Notes: generated by a model not told the origin, from the sequence alone. Positions 11,890 through 23,678 are shown, counted from the stretch's first letter. The stretch is 64,000 bases of DNA from Gigaspora margarita (GCA_009809945.1 WTPW01000078.1:343100-407099), one strand, 5' to 3'. Numbers and translations are program-made.

Positions 11890-12049
11890 TAGGGATTAGA
11901 ACCACCTAAAATTTTTCTTAATTGTTTAATCATTTAACCGTTTAACTGTTTAATTTGGCCGGCATTAAAATAACTCCGGTTCAAGAACAACATAATTCTG
12001 CCTAGAACTATAGAGCAATTTTTAAACAGTTAAATGGTTCCAATCCCTA
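11890..12049. mobile_element. hAT-type MITE with perfect 8-bp target duplication
   Basis: A 160-bp element starting TAGGGATTAGAACCA and ending with the complement TGGTTCCAATCCCTA, flanked by identical CTAAAGAT at 11882-11889 and 12050-12057. The internal part is itself palindrome-rich (GTTTAATC/GTTTAAC motifs). The ends and duplication length are those of the hAT superfamily. Confidence 0.9.
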
Positions 12050-12073
12050 CTAAAGATACATATCAAATTATTA

Positions 12074-12391
12074 TTCTATTTCTAACTTTAAATCCCATTT
12101 TACATATTTACCTATTTCTAACTCTAAACACAATTTATTTACTACTGTATTTCTTAACTTAACCCAATTCGCTTTACCCATTTCTAGTCTTAAGCCAATT
12201 CATTTTACCAATTTCTAGCCTTAACCCAACCCATTTTTATCCATTTCAAACCCTAAACCCAATCCTTTACCCATTTTGAACCCTAAACCCAATCCTTTAC
12301 CTATTTCGAACCTAAATCCAATCCTTTACCTATTTTGAACCCTAAACCCAATCTGTTTTACCCATTTTCGAACCCTAAACCCAATCCACAA
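12074..12391 (+). repeat. 30-bp minisatellite containing telomere-like CCCTAAACCC
   Basis: Clear units at 12241-12270, 12271-12300, 12301-12329, 12330-12361 and 12362-12391 (29-32 bp), each with a Thr-codon-free core AACCCTAAACCCAATCC and a preceding CCATTTTG/CTATTTCG. Degenerate units extend upstream to about 12074. The core resembles interstitial telomere sequence, but the 30-bp period shows a minisatellite rather than a telomere tract. Confidence 0.85.
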
Positions 12392-13029
12392 CTCGTTTTA
12401 TTCAAATTTAGTTTCTAACTAGTATACTAACCCAAAGCTCTAAAGTCTTGCGTCTGCTGATGCTTTTTTACAAGACCCGGGCTTTCTCGAATTTTAGAAC
12501 CTATAATAGACCCAGGTCTATATACAGCCAACTTTGAATGCATTCACATTTTGCATTTATGCATAGTTGATGAAATAGATTTTTAAAAAATCAATTTGAT
12601 TAATATAGATCCAATTTGCACTAGTATATAGCGAATCTATAATAGAGTAATGATTTACAGCTAAATCATTTCACCTAAAATCCAAAGAAGCCAGTGTGAT
12701 GTTCTTGTAAACTGATCTGCTAAATTAGTTCACAATTTGATCTAAGTCATCGTGACGCATAAACTAACACATCACATTCTGTTTGCAAAGTGCACCCGTT
12801 GGCACTTTTCCTCTTTCTGGTCTAAAATAGCCCGTATGATGATCCTGCAAAGCACATATACTGCTTTTTCTTTTTCTAATCCAGGCTTGTTACTGGTAAA
12901 GTTGAAAAATTCAGCATGATGTTCTTGCAAAGTGTATTGACTAATGATTTTCCTCCACCTGATCTAAAATCATTATTAAAGAATCTGAAAAGTTAGTGAA
13001 AAACTAAAAAAACTCCCAAGTTCCAGGTG

Positions 13030-13580
13030 GGTGACATATAGGGTGGCTCACTCAGACCCTAAAATAACCAACAGCACAACAACGAAATCCACACTAATGT
13101 AGAAACAATGCAATCTAGGATAGTGAAATTACATCAACAAAGACTCTAGTAAAGCAACGATACGGAACTACCATACTAACCTACAAGTGACGAACTTCAT
13201 ATCCAGGACAACACAAAACGAAATGTATTACGACAAATTTGCACTAAAGATTTGATACAGGACAATCACAAGTAGCAAAACCTACATCCACAAAAAATGT
13301 ATAAACGACAAAACCTAGAACAAAATGATGGCGACAAAAATATCAGTAAAGCAGCAATACAGAACCACTACAAGTGACAAAATTCACATCTACAGTAAAA
13401 CCAATAATGACGGCACCTACGTGACGACAGAACACCAAACAACGAATTCTATATTCACAAGGACACCTAAACAGCAACGACACCTAAAGTAACGAGTTTA
13501 TACCAAGGCTCTAATAACACGACGATATGAAATGACTCCAAACCCAGTAACTCCAGCGACGACGACACATTCACAAGCAT
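13030..13580. other. A/C-rich, T-poor stretch on the plus strand
   Basis: Short phrases such as CAACGACACCTAAA and AACGAAATCCACA recur without strict period. Read on the minus strand it becomes GTCGTTGCTGTTTAGGTGTC-like, resembling the plus-strand G/T-rich stretch at 25960-26300. No open frame or motif was recognised. Confidence 0.4.
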
Positions 13581-13782
13581 CTAAGGTAAAACCTAAAAGT
13601 TGATTAATACAGAAAAAAAATAATGATTAACGATAATCATTGTTTATTTATGTCCTGTGATTGTTATGTTACATGAGAACACGAGTACAAAAAATTTTAA
13701 TGCACCCCTTAGAGTACATGTATATTAATTCATAAATATTAATTTAAAAAATATATACATTCAATATATAAAATATAAATAC

Positions 13783-14502
13783 CTGCTACACAGATCAAAA
13801 TAACTGTAAATCTATTTTTATCATTACTCATTATACGAATATGGACAGTTTTTCACCTTTTGAATTATTGATAAAATTGCCAACTACCAGTATGTCAAAC
13901 CAGACTGGAGTCTCATCTATGTTAAAAATATTATCCAATTCATAAGACTTTTCTTCTCTAAGTTCTGTAACAACTTTGTAAAAACTTTCTAACATTCTTT
14001 GACTTTCCTTAGGAAGTTTTTGAGCAGTTTTTGTATGACATCTTAATGCAAACCCATTTCTTTTCATAAATGCAACTAGCCAACAATGGGATGCTTTAAA
14101 ATCTTTCACCAAGTCACTATAGAGAAGCAATATATCAGGTTGTTGCAAAATTTCTGCTATTTTATTTTGCAAAGTTGTATAAGTTACAGCTAATGCTTGT
14201 TTTCTTTGTTCAATGACCCAGGTATACAGAATTCTTTCAGCCTTAGGAAAAAAAGCCTATCATCCAGAGCCAATGCGCTTACTTTTGTTATTTGTTTCTT
14301 CTGTCCAATTTTCGCTTACTTTTACCCAACATCTAACTATACTACCATCAAGTTTAAACTTTCTTGCTATTTGATTTCTACCATATTGTGTAGCATAGTT
14401 CACAACTTCTCTTTTTTGCTCAACAGAATAAGAAGTCCAGTTTCATTTAATAATTTTGGTAACTCTGGTTTTTTTTCTTAAAACCTGTTTTGCTGCAGCC
14501 AT
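13783..14502 (-). pseudogene. pogo/Tigger-like transposase, N-terminal part
   Basis: Translation starts at ATG 14502 and gives an N-terminal helix-turn-helix region (YSVEQKREVVNYATQYG, about 14380-14430), then a second DNA-binding helix region of the Tc5/CENP-B type (about 14000-14260), then IDETPVWFD at about 13910, where the Asp is the first catalytic residue of the DDE core. In-frame stops occur near 14443 and 14257. A one-base slip at about 13848 shifts KTVHIR into the next frame. The sequence ends in VAG followed by GTATTTA at 13782, which could be a splice donor. Confidence 0.85.
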
Positions 14503-14859
14503 TTTACTTAAGATGGTTAATGCTTGATTCAAACAGGTTTATAATAAAAGCGAGAGAATCAAGAAACACAAGATTATCAAGAAACATGTGATCATCAAAA
14601 AACACAAAATTATCAAGAAACTGTTATGAAAGAAAATCAAGAAACAAATCACTCAAAATGGTACTAAATGATCACTGATCATCTCTTGCGATTGAATATC
14701 GTGACATTCTAAAATTTACAATATGTTGATTAAATTTTATTATAACAAAAAGAACAAAAATATTAACTAACTCTAAATAAATTTTAGCAGTTATTGAAGT
14801 ACCTGAAAATAAGCACCTCTATAGTAAAAAAGGGTGCTTATTTTTAGAGAAATACAGTA

Positions 14860-15340
14860 ATTAAAAATTTAAAATATAATATATAAAAAAAATAAATAAA
14901 ATTTTATAATAAATTGCGAAGCCTTGTGAAAACTTGCAAAAACCTATAAAACATTTAAAAAATTTGCAAAAAGCATAATTATGTGAATATTATTATTAAT
15001 TGATCATAATATCTCATTGATTTATGCAAGTTTTCGCCAATTTTTACCAGTTTTCAATATTTGTTGCTCATAATATTTTCGCTATATTTTGCTTTACTAT
15101 GGTATAAATATTCATAATTATTATACTTTCGTAATACTCTGAAGTTACTATAGTGTAAACTTACGTAATTATTACTCTATGTAATACTCTGAACTAATCG
15201 TAAGTTTTCGTAAGTTTACACTTGTGTAAAAACTTATGGAGGTTTATGCATATTTTTTTTGCTGATGTAGTACTGCTTTCAGTTCTCTTCTTTTCTCTTG
15301 GCTTTTTACTACTCTATCTATTAATTATATAGAAAATAGA
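14860..15340. other. AT-rich sequence with TTACGTAA-type short repeats
   Basis: Between about 15110 and 15240, CTTACGTAATTATTACT and CGTAAGTTTTCGTAAGTTTA motifs recur. No gene is supported. Confidence 0.4.
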
Positions 15341-15360
15341 AATTTGTCGCACCTATGACA

Positions 15361-15933
15361 TGTCGCACCTGTAATTCGACCAATCAAATCATCCGATTTT
15401 GTAAACAAAAAATTTTGATTTTAAAAAACTAAAAATTCTCCTAGTAAAATATAAGAATAAATAAGCGATAATTAAATACATAGTGTAAAATTTATTCTGA
15501 ACAACCTTTTCTAAGTTACAAAGATAGATTATCTTAATAAAAAATGACGTTTTCTAAGAAAAAACAAAAATTTTCAATGTTAGCACATATAGAACATTTT
15601 TTTTACTAATTTAATCTATATTTATGTTTAAGTATTATATGCAAAATTTTACGATAAACAACTTTTTCTAAGTCAAAAAGGTAGATTGTTTTAGTAAAAA
15701 AAAGTTTTATATGTGCTAACGTTTGAAATTTTTGTTTTTCTTATAAAATGTCTTTTTTTACTAAGACAATCTATCTTCCTAACTTAGAAAAAGTTGTTCA
15801 AAATAAAATTTTACGTTATATAATGTGCTATTATATATATATATTACACTTTATTAAGTAAAAAATTTAATTTTAAAAAAAATTTTTTTGCCTACAAAAT
15901 CGAGCGATTTGATTGGTCGAATCAGGTGCGACA
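15361..15933. mobile_element. Foldback element with near full-length palindrome
   Basis: A 573-bp element with inverted ends TGTCGCACCTGTAATTCGAC (left) and TGTCGCACCTGATTCGACC (complement of right). The arms keep pairing: CTAAGTTACAAAGATAGATT near 15512 against the complement of a block near 15780, and TTAGCACATATA near 15578 against 15710. The left end is partly doubled (TTGTCGCACCTATGACA just outside). It codes for nothing visible. Confidence 0.75.
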
Positions 15934-15949
15934 AAATTATATTCCCAAT

Positions 15950-16680
15950 TATATATATAGATATCTAATTACCACTCTTGTATTCTTTTTTTTGCTTCTC
16001 AAAATCTAACTTGTTCTGAAGAAACTTTACTTTTTTTTTATTTATAAAATAGTCAGATTCTAGCTTCAAAATATTTCTTTATTTGTGTATTTCACCTATA
16101 TAAATATATCTATTAGTTTTTTTGTTCTTGTTTTTTTTTATTTTGTTATTTATCTTCTTATAGAGCACCTTGTTGAAACTTTTTTCTTCTACTTGGTTCT
16201 TGCTTTAACTACTACTTTTATAGCAAACAATATCTGTAAACTGTGCTCTTTTTATTGATACTCACTCTATAGTTGGCTAGTTTTCTTTATTTTTATTTAC
16301 CAATACCCATTATTGTTTGTTCTTTTTATGAAATTGCCTTATGTTGTAGCCTTAAAGCTAACTAGTTTGGGCCTTGTGTCTTGAAATTCTCTTTTATCTT
16401 TCTTGTATGGCCGTTTGTTAATACAATACTTTCTATTTCTTAAAACCAGGTTGACTTTTTTCTACTTGCTTTTTGATTGGATAACTTTTTATACAATTGC
16501 CATATTAGCAACCTATCTCTTTTCGAGTCCAATAGCTGGTTTAAGTACTATATATCCCTGCCTTTAAACTTCCCAAGTTTTTCATTCTGTTATGTTTTAG
16601 TAATAATTCTATAATTATTTTAGTTTTCTTTTCTGGCTCCTGGAATCCATCATTCATTATAGCAGATTAGAATAATATAA
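15950..16680 (-). pseudogene. Possible LINE fragment (region before the reverse transcriptase)
   Basis: Minus-strand peptides such as SIVLTNGHTRKIKENFKTQ (about 16400) recall the RVLTCDPEKVKEKTKEF block just upstream of the reverse transcriptase in the LINE at 36.7 kb. Stops are frequent and no catalytic motif is seen. Confidence 0.3.
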
Positions 16681-17088
16681 ATAAGTAGATCAATACAGTT
16701 CAAGCTGATTTTTAAAATCATACCATACCAATCAGCTATATATGTGAGGACAAAAGCATTTTGGGTTTAAAACCCAAAATTAAAATTTGAAGATGAAATT
16801 GTTTTTGATCTATTTTACTTAAAAGACAAAATTATTTGATACTTTTTTTGAATAGACAAAATTATAAGGAACATATCTATATAAATTTTATTTGCTCTTT
16901 TTTATAAAAAATTTTAATTTTCTTTAATAAAGATGAAATAGGCCTTTTACAAAAATTAATTTTGGTAATATCACTAATCAGCTATAATTCATTTATCTGT
17001 ATCATACTGATCTGCATAATCTTTAATAATTTGGTAATGCATAAGTACTGAGAAAAAAATAAATATAACATTATTATAGTAGAATTTT

Positions 17089-17215
17089 AACTAGTGGGTA
17101 TATCTGTATATCTAAACTAGCAAGTATTAAAACTAGCAGATATTTAAACTAGTAGGTCTAAACTAGTGGTGTCTTCAAACTAGCAGGTATTTTCAAACTA
17201 GTAGTATTTTTAAAT
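17089..17215 (+). repeat. Short AAACTAG minisatellite
   Basis: About seven units of 16-22 bp sharing AAACTAG(C/T)AG(G/A)TATTT. It is degenerate and non-coding. Confidence 0.6.
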
Positions 17216-17483
17216 ATATTAGTAGATAGATTAAAGTAGACTAAGCTAGACAGTTATAGTAGATGGGTTGGTGCTTTATTAGTTGGTAGTAGCAGTTTTG
17301 AATTAGAGTAAGGATGAGCAGTTGATTGCTTGTTACTACTTACTATATATTTTGTATATATTTAATGTATAAAAAATCTTTATATTTACAAACCAGGATT
17401 TTCATTAGTTAATTTGCATGACAATTACTTAGTAAATGTAGATTATTTTCTCTGATTGACTTGCGAATGATCAATTAAATGTA

Positions 17484-18220
17484 ATTTTTTTGATCAAAAA
17501 TCCAAAATTATGTATTTATTTTTTAAATTTCAAGTAAATAAAAAACAATTATACTGGTTTGAAGTATTTTTATATGTTGATCAAGTTTACTTAGTATATA
17601 AAGTTGGAATTAATTAATAAAAATTTGTGAATTTTAAGATTTTATAAAATTTTATTAATAAAATTATATAAAATCAGGACCCCGAAATATACATAGATAG
17701 GTCAGGTTAATTATAGGGTTACTAAAAAAGGAAAGATCTGCAGAAAAAACTTTAAAAATAAGCAAAAAATTACTATAAATGGAAAAGATCTGTATAAAAA
17801 ACCTCAAAAATAAGCAAACTCATACCTGACCTATCTATGTATATTTCAGGGTCCTATAAAATCTTATGATTTGCAAGATTTCACTATTTAATTCTAACTT
17901 AATGCACTAAGTAAACTTAATTTAGCACCTAAAAATACATTAAATTAGCAGAATTGTTTTTATTTTACTTAAAATTTAAAGAAACAATGCTTAAATTTGA
18001 TTTTTTTGATCAAAAATCAAAAATATGCATCTAATATCTAAATTTTAAGTAAAATAAAAAATTATTCTGCCAATTTGATGTATTTTTGATGCAACAAGTT
18101 TACTTAGTGCATAAAGTTAGAATTAATTAATTAAAATATGAATTTTATTAATAAAATTCTATAAAATCTTATGATTTGTAACTTTATGCACTAAATAAAC
18201 TTGTTCAGCACTAAAAATAT
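17484..18220. repeat. Palindromic repeat family, two arms around a MITE
   Basis: Arm 1 (17484-17675) and arm 2 (17856-18220) contain TTTTTTTGATCAAAAAT, then AAGTTTACTTAGTRYATAAAG and TTAATTAAT...TAAAATC blocks in both orientations. The same family recurs around the N gap at 42490-43740. No coding capacity. Confidence 0.6.
17676..17855. mobile_element. hAT-type MITE with perfect 8-bp target duplication
   Basis: A 180-bp element with about 30-bp inverted ends (AGGACCCCGAAATATACATA on the left; the right complement reads AGGACCCTGAAATATACATA). ATAAAATC flanks it at 17668-17675 and 17856-17863. Inside are two direct copies of a roughly 50-bp unit (GGAAAGATCTGCAG... at 17731 and GGAAAAGATCTGTAT... 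at about 17782). Confidence 0.9.
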
Positions 18221-20840
18221 ATTCAGATTCAGACCAGTCTGCATACTCAGACCAAATCTGAACCAAACTCAAACTTGACTCTAGTCTGTATATATTATTT
18301 GCTTTAATTTGATTGGCTAGTTTAGTAACAGATGGAAGAGAGAAAGGTGAGGTGAAAATTACCTGATAAATGTCTCTACCCTAAGGTTAAATTTCATTTA
18401 TAAATTTTTTTCTCACACATGTCCTATATCAAGGATGATGTTCACATCTGAGATAAAAAAAAATATAACTCTAAATAGAGAAGAAATACTCAAATCCTAG
18501 ACCTGCTCCAAAAGACAAAAAGTACCCCTAAGAAGACTATACTATAAAACTAAATATAGTAATAAAAGACAATTAACTTACTTTTAGAGGATCATAAAAT
18601 ATGTTTGCTCTCTCTTCAATCTGTTTAGCACTAGAATTGAATGTGGATGCACCTTCTCCAATGATTTAGCAATCAGATTTTTCAATTTTAGCTTTTTTTA
18701 TGGTACAGTACATAGTTCTTACATAAATTTCTCTTAGAGGCCTTCAACATAGTGGGTGTATTTTGTAGTAACATAATGTTGACACAGGTAAGCGATTTTA
18801 TAAAAACAAAAATAAAAAATTTTAAGATGTTCTCTTGAAAACAAGCAATTCGGAACAGAACTTTGTAGTGAAGATAATTACAGCTTATTTTTATTCAGTA
18901 CATAACAATTTAACATGAAGCAGTATGCAATATAAATGACTTAGCATTGTGATAATTCAACATGAGTCTACCAATTTTTATTTGGTGTCAACAATATTTT
19001 AGCAAATAATTAAATTGTTTAAATTCATTGAACACGGTAACAAGATTTTAAGTAAGAGCAGGGAGTTTTAGGGACAGTGGTTATAGGTTCCGGAGAGTTC
19101 ACGTGAAAAGGGTAAATGAATAATGTGAAAAAGGTACTGTCGTGCAAGAAAAGGTAGGAGAGGTTACGGGCAGTGATATTAAATTGGATCGCACAGTAGG
19201 CGCAGCATACATAGATTTAAATTTGCGCATATATCAGAGCTTTCCGTATATATAACGCGCATATAAATATTTTTTTGCTGCATGTTTTTTTTATATTTGC
19301 GCCAATAAAATTTTTTGAATTTATAACACTGGTTACGGGTAAATAAAATAAGGAGATCTGGTAATGCGTTGTAGAAGTATTTGTTTAATATTATAGGAGA
19401 GTTTATTAAGGTATTTTGAGTTTGGGTAAGCAGATATGTATAAGGTATGGGTATTAGTTTAGGGTTAGTCTAAAAAAAGGGTCAGGTAAGCGATTATTTG
19501 TAGGTGCTGTAGAAGTTCGAAATTTGGTTTAAGTGGTAGAGGGTTAAAGGCAATTACTATAGTCTAGTGAAAAAGCTAATACGATTAAAATAAATAATAA
19601 TAATAAAATCTGATTTAACGTAAGATCGATCGATTTAAACTTCGCTAATGATTAATAATTATAAAAAAATACCGTTTACATTAAATCAATTTATTTTTTT
19701 AATTAACTTTTTATATGATATTATATCTCAACAACACATCGAATTCTACGAAGATCGTTCATTTATGATTCCTATTTGAGAGATTAATTAATAACAAACA
19801 TAAGTGGAGCACAATACTTTTCGCACTACAAATCATTTAGTTAATATTTTTATTACCTCACTTTAACATAATACTAATCGATAGATCATCACTATATATG
19901 CAATATTTACCATAAAAAATAATCTATAAATTCTTCACTGCGCCCCTATACTTTCGCACCATATCAGATTTAATTAATTACTTCATATAGTATTACGTAA
20001 TAATATTAATAATTATAAAATATTAATAATCAAAAGATCTGATTAAATTACATTTATTAATTAAAATTAATTCTGATCATGAGTTGATGAAGATTGGTAT
20101 GTATTTTTTTGGTTTAGTCATCAATTTCTTCATTTTTTTATTTTTTATTTCGATGATTCACGCGGAGAGATTTATTAAAGTAAAATACAATAAAGGTATT
20201 TGGTATATTGTGTGTTGGTCATTATTAATAATATATTTATAGTATGTTATAATGAAGTTTAATTAAAGTATATATAAATGAATGTTTTGTTCAGTTAGAA
20301 ATTTCGAGAATAAACATATTTTTCTAAAAAATTTCTTCATTTATTAGTTGTTATTGTTTATTAATTATTCTGCTACGTAAATATTCGGCTATGGTTTGTT
20401 ATTTCTTAATTAGTTTAGTTATTCTCTACGTAAATATTCAGCTATAGTTTATGTTATTTCTTGATTAGTTTAGTCCTCAAGAGCGTCATAATTTCATATT
20501 TAGGAATTTACTATAAATAGTTATATTATGATTCGTTGTTTTATTAAAAAATTAAAGAGTGGAATTTTTTAAATTCAGCGAAATGTTACACAATTCACAA
20601 TTTTTTTTCTTATATATAGGCATCTTTTCCGCTAAGCAAAAACTATGAATATATTTTTACAATCGTTTCAATTTGTGTTACAGAAACTAACCCTATGAAG
20701 AAAAGTTAAATTTCTAAATTAAAATAATGATCTGCACCGAAAGACCGTTTACATTTTCAAAAAAGGAAATAACTATTGCACAAACTCAAAAACGATTTCA
20801 ACTTAGTGCTAACTTAGCGCTAATTAGCGCTAATAAATCA
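18221..20840. other. Long interval without a recognised gene
   Basis: Mostly AT-rich. A plus-strand G-rich, C-poor stretch with GGGTAAGC/TAGGG phrases lies at about 19040-19560. No open frame with a recognisable domain, RNA gene or bounded repeat was found. Confidence 0.4.
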
Positions 20841-20852
20841 ACCAATATTTGG

Positions 20853-21290
20853 GGGTCGTCTAAAGTGGGGGTCGGTTAAAGCGGAGTTAATTCAATATAT
20901 AATCTACACACTGCATAAATTACATTCTTGATATCTATATAACCTTCTAACAATAAATGCATCAAAAATGTAACCCTAACCCTAACCAAATTTCACTCCG
21001 CTTTAGCTGACCCCTAAAGCAGAGTAGAATCACGTGACAATTGGCCAATCAAAATTATCGAATTTTGATGATCTTAGGCGAAGCAAACAAAAAGAGAAGC
21101 GAAACCCTTGAAAAATACAAAAAATGGCAATCTAAACCTACCTTGTGTTTTAATTAAAAATGTCGGGAAGGCAATTTTGCTTATATATTATAACCTAAAA
21201 GCCTCTCTAACCCAGACATAAGATGATCCTAACCCTAAAGTTAATTCGATAAAATATGTTATAAGAATCTACTCCGCTTTAGAGTCCCCT
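20853..21290. mobile_element. MITE of the GGTCGGCTAAAGCGG family, outer element
   Basis: Left end GGGTCGTCTAAAG and right-end complement AGGGGACTCTAAAGCGGAG are flanked by perfect 8-bp repeats ATATTTGG (20845-20852, 21291-21298). It carries a second element of the same end type inserted in its left terminal repeat (20869-21014). Confidence 0.8.
20869..21014. mobile_element. GGTCGGCTAAAGCGGAG MITE, copy 2, nested
   Basis: Exactly 146 bp, as copy 1, in the opposite orientation. Flanks TAAAGTGG (20861-20868) and TAAAGCAG (21015-21022) are explained by an original TAAAGCGG duplication in which one CpG became TpG and the other CpA. That sequence is the family end itself, so the element jumped into a relative. 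Confidence 0.8.
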
Positions 21291-21299
21291 ATATTTGGG

Positions 21300-23260
21300 A
21301 TTACATTGTTACATTGTTAATAACGCCATTCAAAAATAACAGTCGTTAGTGTCTTTATTTCGCCATTGATCCGTAAATACCTGTAAATATGAATGATATT
21401 TCGCCATTGATCCGTGCTGGAAAAAAATAAAGTACGTGTGTATTAACATATGACTTAATGGTCCCGCGAAACCGCTTTTTATTTTGGCCTAGGTCGAGGC
21501 TAAATAGGGATCAGTTCGAATAAGCGATAAAAACTTGACCGGCTTTAATAATCAATGACCAGCATTAAATTTGATGCGGTGTTACCTTAATGTATAATTA
21601 CTTTCCGAACGTAACAATTTTACAATAACTAGGGCCCTTTTCTTATTGCATATGATCCCACGATAAGAATGGGACTTAAAAAGGCCATAAGGGTAATACG
21701 TATAATGTTCTTGATCAGTAGTCTTATCAAAATCCATATGTTGTATGAACTCGGAATCTCCGCCATCTCCCAAGATCGTCAGATCTAAACCTACCTTAAG
21801 CGATCGTCGATTATAAGGGGGTTAATTTCACCAGAAAAATGGCCAGCATTTGGACCTTATAACCGAAACGGGGTTGCTTTGTTAAGTGTGATCTGGCATT
21901 GTGTAGGAGTAACGTAATAATTACTAAGCTTGTAATTTTTCTTCTGGCAGGTTCTCAAGATCTAACGATTGTGAAGTATAAAAAATAAGCGTGTTTCCAC
22001 CCGTAAGATAAGTCAATAACGTTATTTTTTGCTCATATATATTTTTTACTTGATTTACTCGCCCGTTTTTTTTGAGGTATTAGCTACTATGTTGGTCGGC
22101 TTCTAGAAAGTAAAACTAATTATAATTTTTATATTTAGGAGTCGCACAAATGCCTAAGGCAAGGTTTGGAAAAATCTCAGTTGAAGTTATTGGTGAATGA
22201 ATTAATTCCCTTTCTATCTTTGTTAATAAATAACGATGAAGTAATATATATCGTTAATTTTTGTTGATAGTCCAAGTTCTTTGGTAGTGGTAGAAAAAAA
22301 ATATCAGTCTGTGTGGGGATGGTCCTGAAAAACCGCAAAAGCTCACTGAAAAAAGCTTTTCTTGCAAGTTTTGTATTATATAATTCGGTTTTTCTTACAT
22401 CTATATCTTTATTTGTACCATTTTACGAAATTATAGTACAGTTTCAAAAATAGATGGGCTATATTTCAAATTTGATGAAGGAAAATTCGAACTCGATAAT
22501 ATTATTAGAAGTAAGGGGGCAATAGGAGGGTTCATATTTCAATTTGAAATATGAAAATGATCTCCTCAATGAAGACGAGTTTTAATATTATTTTATTTGT
22601 ATATGTTGTCCCGGCAATTTTATTAAATAAAGAAGGGGGTTCCCATGCCCTCACCATTTTTTATTTTTATGCGATTGTGCAAATTGGCAGAAATATTAGT
22701 TAGAATTGATCTTATAATTTGCGATTATTAATATTTTGTTAATTTCTTTTTGACTTGCGCTTTCACATTTATTATGGGGATTCCACTAAAATTTTTCTTA
22801 CAACAATAGAGACGGCACCGTAATAATCATCATCCCACCAACCTTTTCTGAATCATTGCTCCACTTAAAAGATAAATTAGTGAATCGGTCTAATATCATT
22901 TTAATAATACAGAAATTGGAAGATGTCTGGATTTGTACTGTATACTAAATTCCACGATTCTAATTATATAGGCCGGCTTTTACATGTAATTTGTAAAAAA
23001 TATTATTACAGATATTAATAAAGTCATGATTTAAATTATGATTAACCTTCATTGCTTCTTTATTATATCACTGATGAATTATCTTTACCTATCATATGAT
23101 AAAGGATCTTGGTTCTTTCCGTAACTGAGAAAAAAAGCGAATGAAAGATAAAAATAAAGGTAAATTTTCGTATTTTACAAAAGAAAAAAAATATAGCAAA
23201 AAGTTAAACCAGTTCTGGCCAGGTTAGACAATATTAACCATCACCAGTATCCACCAACTC
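21300..23260. other. Less AT-rich interval, no supported gene
   Basis: Local GC is higher than elsewhere. A minus-strand open frame at 21582-21773 has no ATG at its 5' end. A 25-bp palindrome (TTCATATTTCAA with its complement) sits at about 22531-22555. A pyrimidine tract and TTTAG before 22139 could be a splice acceptor, but no exon follows that I can support. Confidence 0.35.
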
Positions 23261-23265
23261 GTCGT

Positions 23266-23470
23266 CTGATGACCGCACGAAATTTGGTGGCCCACCTTTA
23301 CAAGTAGAAAGTTCACCGCCTGATGGCAAAGTGAGATCTTCCCGCTTGCACTTCTGTTTGCTGATCACCTGATGGTTAAACCAGCAGACAGGGTTGCGTT
23401 GTGGGAGTCACGGTCTGATGACAGGATGATAGTCCCCCTTCGCACTTCAGCATCGTCCACCGTCTGATGA
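23266..23470 (+). promoter_or_regulatory. Array of five CTGATG motifs at about 49-bp spacing upstream of the gene
   Basis: CTGATG occurs at 23266, 23320, 23369, 23415 and 23464 (intervals 54, 49, 46, 49). The first and last share GTCTGATGACCGCA, and intervening sequence is GC-richer than anything nearby. It ends about 210 bp before the likely start codon at 23679. Regulatory function is inference; it may be only a degenerate minisatellite. Confidence 0.4.
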
Positions 23471-23678
23471 CCGCATGGACGCGTGGGTGGTAAATTTAAA
23501 ATGAGAAAACGTGTTCAGAAACACTGATTTTATTAAGTGGCTTAGAAATGAGTAGGGTATATAAACTGACCACATGATCAAACACGTCGCGATTTTTATT
23601 TTATTTTCGTCAGAATAAATTGACTCGTTATGCATAAAGTGAATTATAAGGTCCACGAAAAAAACTGCATTGCAGAAC

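Larger units (their letters stand above)
11746..13782. other. About 2 kb separating the two transposase halves
   Basis: Contains an 8-bp-TSD MITE (11890-12049), a telomere-like minisatellite (12074-12391) and an A/C-rich strand-asymmetric stretch (about 13030-13580). A GTATTTA donor exists on the coding strand, but no convincing acceptor is seen near 11745. It could be an over-long intron expanded by insertions, or a composite insertion. Confidence 0.5.
10304..14857 (-). mobile_element. pogo/Tigger-like (Tc1/mariner superfamily) DNA transposon, broken
   Basis: Left end CCATATTCCTTTAAAAATAA and right-end complement CTGTATTTCTCTAAAAATAA share AAAAATAAGCACCC and are bordered by TA on both sides (10302-10303 and 14858-14859), the expected target. 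A second inner repeat GAAAATAAGCACCTCT lies near both ends. The minus-strand transposase is in two blocks (13783-14502 and about 11100-11745) separated by about 2 kb. Confidence 0.8.

Noticed and set aside
21582-21773. Minus-strand frame of 63 residues in the GC-richer interval
   Set aside because: No ATG at the 5' end, no recognisable motif and no splice context; an overlapping ATG frame of about 45 residues is equally unsupported.
23266-23470. CRISPR-like array or snoRNA cluster
   Set aside because: The repeat is only 6-14 bp and degenerate, the genome is eukaryotic, and no terminal stems or complete C/D box pairs were found.
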